DNA from: Gymnothorax reevesii
Lineage: Eukaryota; Chordata; Actinopteri; Anguilliformes; Muraenidae
Assembly: GCA_029721435.1 (NCBI GenBank)
Contig: CM056586.1
Span: 72,211,607 to 72,275,606 of the forward strand
DNA length: 64,000 nt
Reading direction: 5' to 3'
The stretch's first letter is position 1. Each line of letters opens with the position of its first letter. Below, piece after piece: positions 59,964-64,000 of the stretch. The notes beneath the pieces are model-generated. The model saw only the letters and a program-made list of their open reading frames with translations, searched no databases and was not told where the DNA came from. A program made the translations under genes and the position numbers.

Positions 59964-62900
59964 AATAATCTTGCACTCGGACTAACCAGTGATGATTTCA
60001 TATATACTGCATGGATAGTCATGTAAATGTGGAACTTCAGATCAAAGAGGAAGTTCGCATCCAATCTAATCTATCAGGATAGAACAGGTTAGCGGTTGAT
60101 ATTGAAACGCTAAATTAAACCACTCGTCACTGGACGCGAGCACCCAAAGCTGGTATCTACAAGAGTCAAAGCTGTCACCAACAGTGTACGCTCATGAAGC
60201 AGACTGTGTTTTTGGGCTAATAACGTCGGACATTGTTCTTCCTCTTCGGATGCCATTCCATTACCCTTAGAAATACGCAAAATCTAAATAGCGACATAAA
60301 AAACCGGCAATGAAAACACTTTCTGATATCATGAAATTTGCTCTCCGATCTGCAGTATTAGTCACCGACCGCCCATAAAAACTGAAGTCAGTGAAGTTTT
60401 TTGCAGAAGCATTTCACACGGCCTCTGATGTTTGGCAGCCGTTTGTTCAAGACAGCACCAGGTATGATTCAAGGAAGAGGAACCAGGCAGAAGCTCACCT
60501 GTTTGGCCAATGGCGGCAGTAATTCTTAATATGTGATTCAATTAATCAAGCAACCCTATGATACAATGCCACACAAGTTAAATTTAATTGGTGGGTATAA
60601 AGAACAGGACTCATCATAAAGTCTTGCAAGATTTGTTTGAAATGAAAGTTGGTTGACACCTCACTTCAAATCTAAGGCAAAAACTACCAGTTATACAAGC
60701 CATGCAAGATAATCCAATAAAAACTGCTGATTGAAAGGCCTCTCTTCTTAAAGAACTCAGATCGTTGCACACAATTTTGGTGGCCACACTCCACAAAGGG
60801 TCACGCACTGAAAGCCATGAGAATCAAAGCATTTAAACAGGTACAATTTAAAAGGGACGAGACGTCTCTAGCACTGGCTCTCTTCTGGGTGTCTGGGATA
60901 AACAGCTACGACGCAGCTTTTTCCCCCCCAGCTTTCTGCAAAAGCAGGCCGCTCCTGCCAGGCAGTGCTTGCCCAAACCTGCCGCTCACCGTGGATATGA
61001 GCAGAACTGGAGGTGATGACAAGACCGGGCCAATGAGACTGGCTCACACACTGTTCGCGGTTCTACCCACGCAGGACTGATAATCTGAACGCCTGCCCTC
61101 GTTCCTCCGACATACAGACACAAAGAGCTCATGCAGGAAAAAGAAAGAAAAAAAAAGCCTGCGAAAAGCTTGGGGGAAGAAAAAAAAAAAAACCCAGACT
61201 TTTCTCACGATATTGCAAAACGTCAGAGTCAGAATTATTACACAGTGAGCTTCTTCAGGACCTGCATTAGTACAAAAGTGTCCAAAACGAGGCTTGATTA
61301 TTGGTCTGCGCTGTATCTACAGTATGCGTTTCAGGCACAGTTTTAAGATATTGGTGTAAGTTCTGCAAAAAATAAACTCAATTTTGTTCCATCGCAATAA
61401 AATATAAAATCAAGGAGGTTCTTTGTTGGTCTGATGTCCCACCCTTGTAGTGATTAGTGCTGGTACCGCACTCTTTAGGCAACTCTAAAATACTCCGTGA
61501 ACAAACCGGCAGTTTGAGCCGTTTCCACCAACCCTCGTCTTACCCCTAATCTTACCCCTAGTCCCCAGGTAAGGGTTCGCCAAACCAAGTCTTAAAAATG
61601 GCTGGAAGGGCGAAGCAAAAAATTCTGCACTAATAACCACCCTACGCCATTTTTTATTTCTTATTTTTACATTTGGTCTAAGAATGATAGATTTTTAGAA
61701 ATCAAATGTTTTATTCCAAAACAGATGTTACAGCCCCATTTGTAACAGGCAGCATGAAATTATCCTCAGACAACCATCCTGAAGGCAAAAGGCAGGTTTT
61801 CATACAAGCAGGCAACAATCTACTGACCAATATAATATTCTGAGGAAAAAAAACCCCAGTAGGAGAGGATACCTGTACAAAATAATGCAGTTAACAACAA
61901 AGAATAGCCAAATAAAAAATTAACTTGATTTAATGTCCAACTCAAATGCTCTTTACACTGCATATTTGATATTTAGAAGTTTTTTTTAATTTATAGAAAG
62001 CATTTTCAAAATGTGCCAAGGACTTTAGCACAGCACTGTATGAAGAGAAGAGAGCAAAGCTAAACCCAAACAAGAGGCCTGTCCCCTGGGCCCGAAGCAG
62101 GCGGTGAGCGACTCACAGAGGAAAAGCATCGTAACTCTCTTCCATGGCGAGACCGGTCCTTCATCTTCAATGCCGGGCTGGCAAACGGTCGGCATTGTGA
62201 TTTTGTTTCAAAAGGTTTCCTCAGGTAAACAGAAATGCGATAAGTAAGTAGGTGAACTAAAATAAACGAGTCGGCCGAAAGCCTGCATTACACACCGTAC
62301 CTCAGCTGCAACGCCATATACTGTACATTCAAAAGCAAGTGTCAGCCGCGGACAAACCTTGAAAACAGCTGCAACAATTGCTCAACAACCACTGATATGA
62401 AACTTCAAATTTCGCTAACACGCCTTTTTTTAGTTATGAATTCACCTCAAAGAAACCCCCCAGGCAGACATTGGCCAATCTGTCACTTGGCAACTACTGG
62501 GTGCCAAAAAAAAATCTTGATTTGAAGTGCGTCTCAACTGTTCCTGATGATCGACCCAAATTTGAATAATGTCTTTCGTCGCCCATGGGCAATCTCTTCA
62601 GACGAATCCATTCCTTCTAACGGAAATGGAAATGAGTTGATGAAAGGAATTCAGATAACAAGTGATCCCTGCGTGCTAAAGGGAGGCATACAGGTGTGCG
62701 TGCGAACTATCGGCGCAGTCAGAGCGCAAAACAGGACAGGCACTGAACACCTCTTTAGATCAGTCATCAGTCCTGACTTCTTAAAAAAGAATATACTCCT
62801 TCCTAAAAACACCATCAGGTGTTGCTGCAACTTGCTGAGGTAAGACGAGAAAATAAAACACATCATTTAAGGCACAATTTGGTGCATTTCGGTAAGAGTT

Positions 62901-63850
62901 TTTCAAAATTGTGAAAAGGTGTTTATAATCTTTGTTTACTAGATTGCCTGCATAGCAGAATGTGCCAAAAAAGTTTACGCAAAAGTTTCAGGGGAATTAA
63001 CTGTAGTCATACGGCGTACTTTGACACGGGCGTAGGTTTAATTCAAATGTTGGTAGGGGCACATATGTATTGCATACAGAGATTATCCACATGAGCTTTC
63101 CTTTGTTATTTATGATGTAAGGAGAGATGCCTCCATAATTTTCATAGATAGATACCAGATTTATAAACTTGTTTTTTCATTTTGTATTCAAATAGTTTTG
63201 ATTCGATTCGAAGTTTACAACTGTTATATTTGTTATTAACAATTATTATGGAGCTTATATCATCAAAAAATCGAAATACTCTTCCCAATTTATTAGTTAC
63301 TTCATAACCTGATGGCAAGTTGTATTATTAGTGAGCATTACAATAATTGCATGGTAATTTCAGCTATCACTCTTAAGCTAGCTAGGTTCAGATGCCAGCC
63401 ACACAGTTAATGGCTGTACAAATAAGAGTTGAAAATGCCTAGCTCTGTTTCGGTGTTGCCCAAGATCCCACATCATTACATGATTTGGATAACAGTTTTA
63501 ACAATTTGAACACAATTTAAATTGTGTTAGAAGTTAAATTGTGGAAGAAAAACCATTATTTGGCATTTGTAGATCATCCCAATTTAATTGCTTATTGCAA
63601 GGCATTCAATTTTTACTTTTTTAAATGCATTCTTGGAGCCTAAGGCCCGAGATGATCAAACTTTACTCAGACTCACCCTCGAAGTCGATTTCCAATATCC
63701 GAAATCGTATCTGCAGAGTTTTACTCACAGTTCAAAGTTATGATGAGTTTTGAGCTTGAACTCCCCTGAACACGACTGTGTTGAGCTGCACCTTAAGTGC
63801 ACTCAGTGGCTGTAAATTTGCACCAGTGAGTGCAGTATTTCAGAACTCTT
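59964..63850. other. Stretch with no supported gene
   Basis: Expected to be itprid2 intron, but no N-terminal exon homologous to the human protein was found on the - strand. Short frames (60817-61080, 62547-62843) have no family resemblance. Confidence 0.5.
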
Positions 63851-64000
63851 CATTCATCTTCTATACCCAATTATTCCTCGCTAGGGTCGCGGGGCGAGCT
63901 GGAGCCTATCCCAGCTGACTACGGGCAAAGGCAGGGACCCACCCTGGACAGGTTGCCAATCCATCGCAGGGCGCACACACCATTCACAGACCATTCACTC
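63851..64000. mobile_element. Fish interspersed repeat, 5' part, cut by the window edge
   Basis: CATTCATCTTCTATACCCAA, TTCCTCGCTAGGGTCGCGGG, GGAGCCTATCCCAGCTGACT and CCTGGACAGGTTGCCAATCC are hallmarks of the same family as 56825-57110. Confidence 0.8.

Noticed and set aside
62110..62193. - strand frame MPTVCQPGIEDEGPVSPWKR with a downstream GTGAGT
   Set aside because: No match to ITPRID2 and no acceptor or promoter evidence; kept only as a weak candidate first exon.
63683..63716. Exon-like 34-nt segment on the - strand (CTGCAG acceptor, GAGG|GTGAGT donor), phase-compatible with itprid2 exon A
   Set aside because: Its translation IRFRILEIDFE has no similarity to the ITPRID2 N-terminus, and the acceptor lacks a good pyrimidine tract.

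Overview
The window is vertebrate nuclear DNA, most likely from a ray-finned fish. The evidence is spliced genes with GT/AG introns and vertebrate-specific protein families, together with Tc1/mariner copies, tRNA-headed SINEs and other dispersed repeats typical of fish. I cannot name the species. Most open frames lie in microsatellites, minisatellites or chance sequence. The real coding sequence was read exon by exon from splice sites, reading phase and similarity to known protein families recalled from memory.

Layout. At the left edge (50-120, + strand) is a short terminal coding exon with a poly(A) signal at 273; by gene order it is probably the end of pde1a. Facing it on the - strand is ppp1r1c, an inhibitor-1/DARPP-32 family regulator of protein phosphatase 1. 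Four coding exons are certain or likely (20364-20444, 18506-18566, 5409-5446, 4992-5058) and a short terminal exon at 1249-1280 is a candidate. About 12 kb without recognised genes follows (20.5-32.2 kb). From 32.7 to 54.8 kb, also on the - strand, lie 13 in-phase coding exons of itprid2 (SSFA2/KRAP), the actin-linked anchor of IP3 receptors. They encode 1,174 complete codons ending at a stop at 32669. The first N-terminal exons were not found and probably lie right of the window. The order itprid2 - ppp1r1c - (convergent) pde1a is the arrangement I recall for human chromosome 2q31-q32, which supports all three calls.

The rest is introns and intergenic DNA filled with mobile elements. There are two nearly complete Tc1-like copies (3245-4852; 51509-52660) and a composite Tc1-like copy enlarged by a SINE and minisatellites (6252-8722). 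There are three MITE families ending in TTAACCC-type termini like piggyBac elements, one of which carries a nested SINE with a target-site duplication. A probable solo LTR (17963-18446) and several foldback elements are also present. Tandem repeats include a 21-bp minisatellite open on both strands, a 47-bp one, a 43-bp one and long CA tracts.

The genes fit a loose functional theme. PDE1A is a Ca/calmodulin-activated phosphodiesterase, PPP1R1C is a PKA-controlled PP1 inhibitor, and ITPRID2 places IP3 receptors for Ca release. I see no sign of a new multi-gene system; the unusual content is in the repeats.
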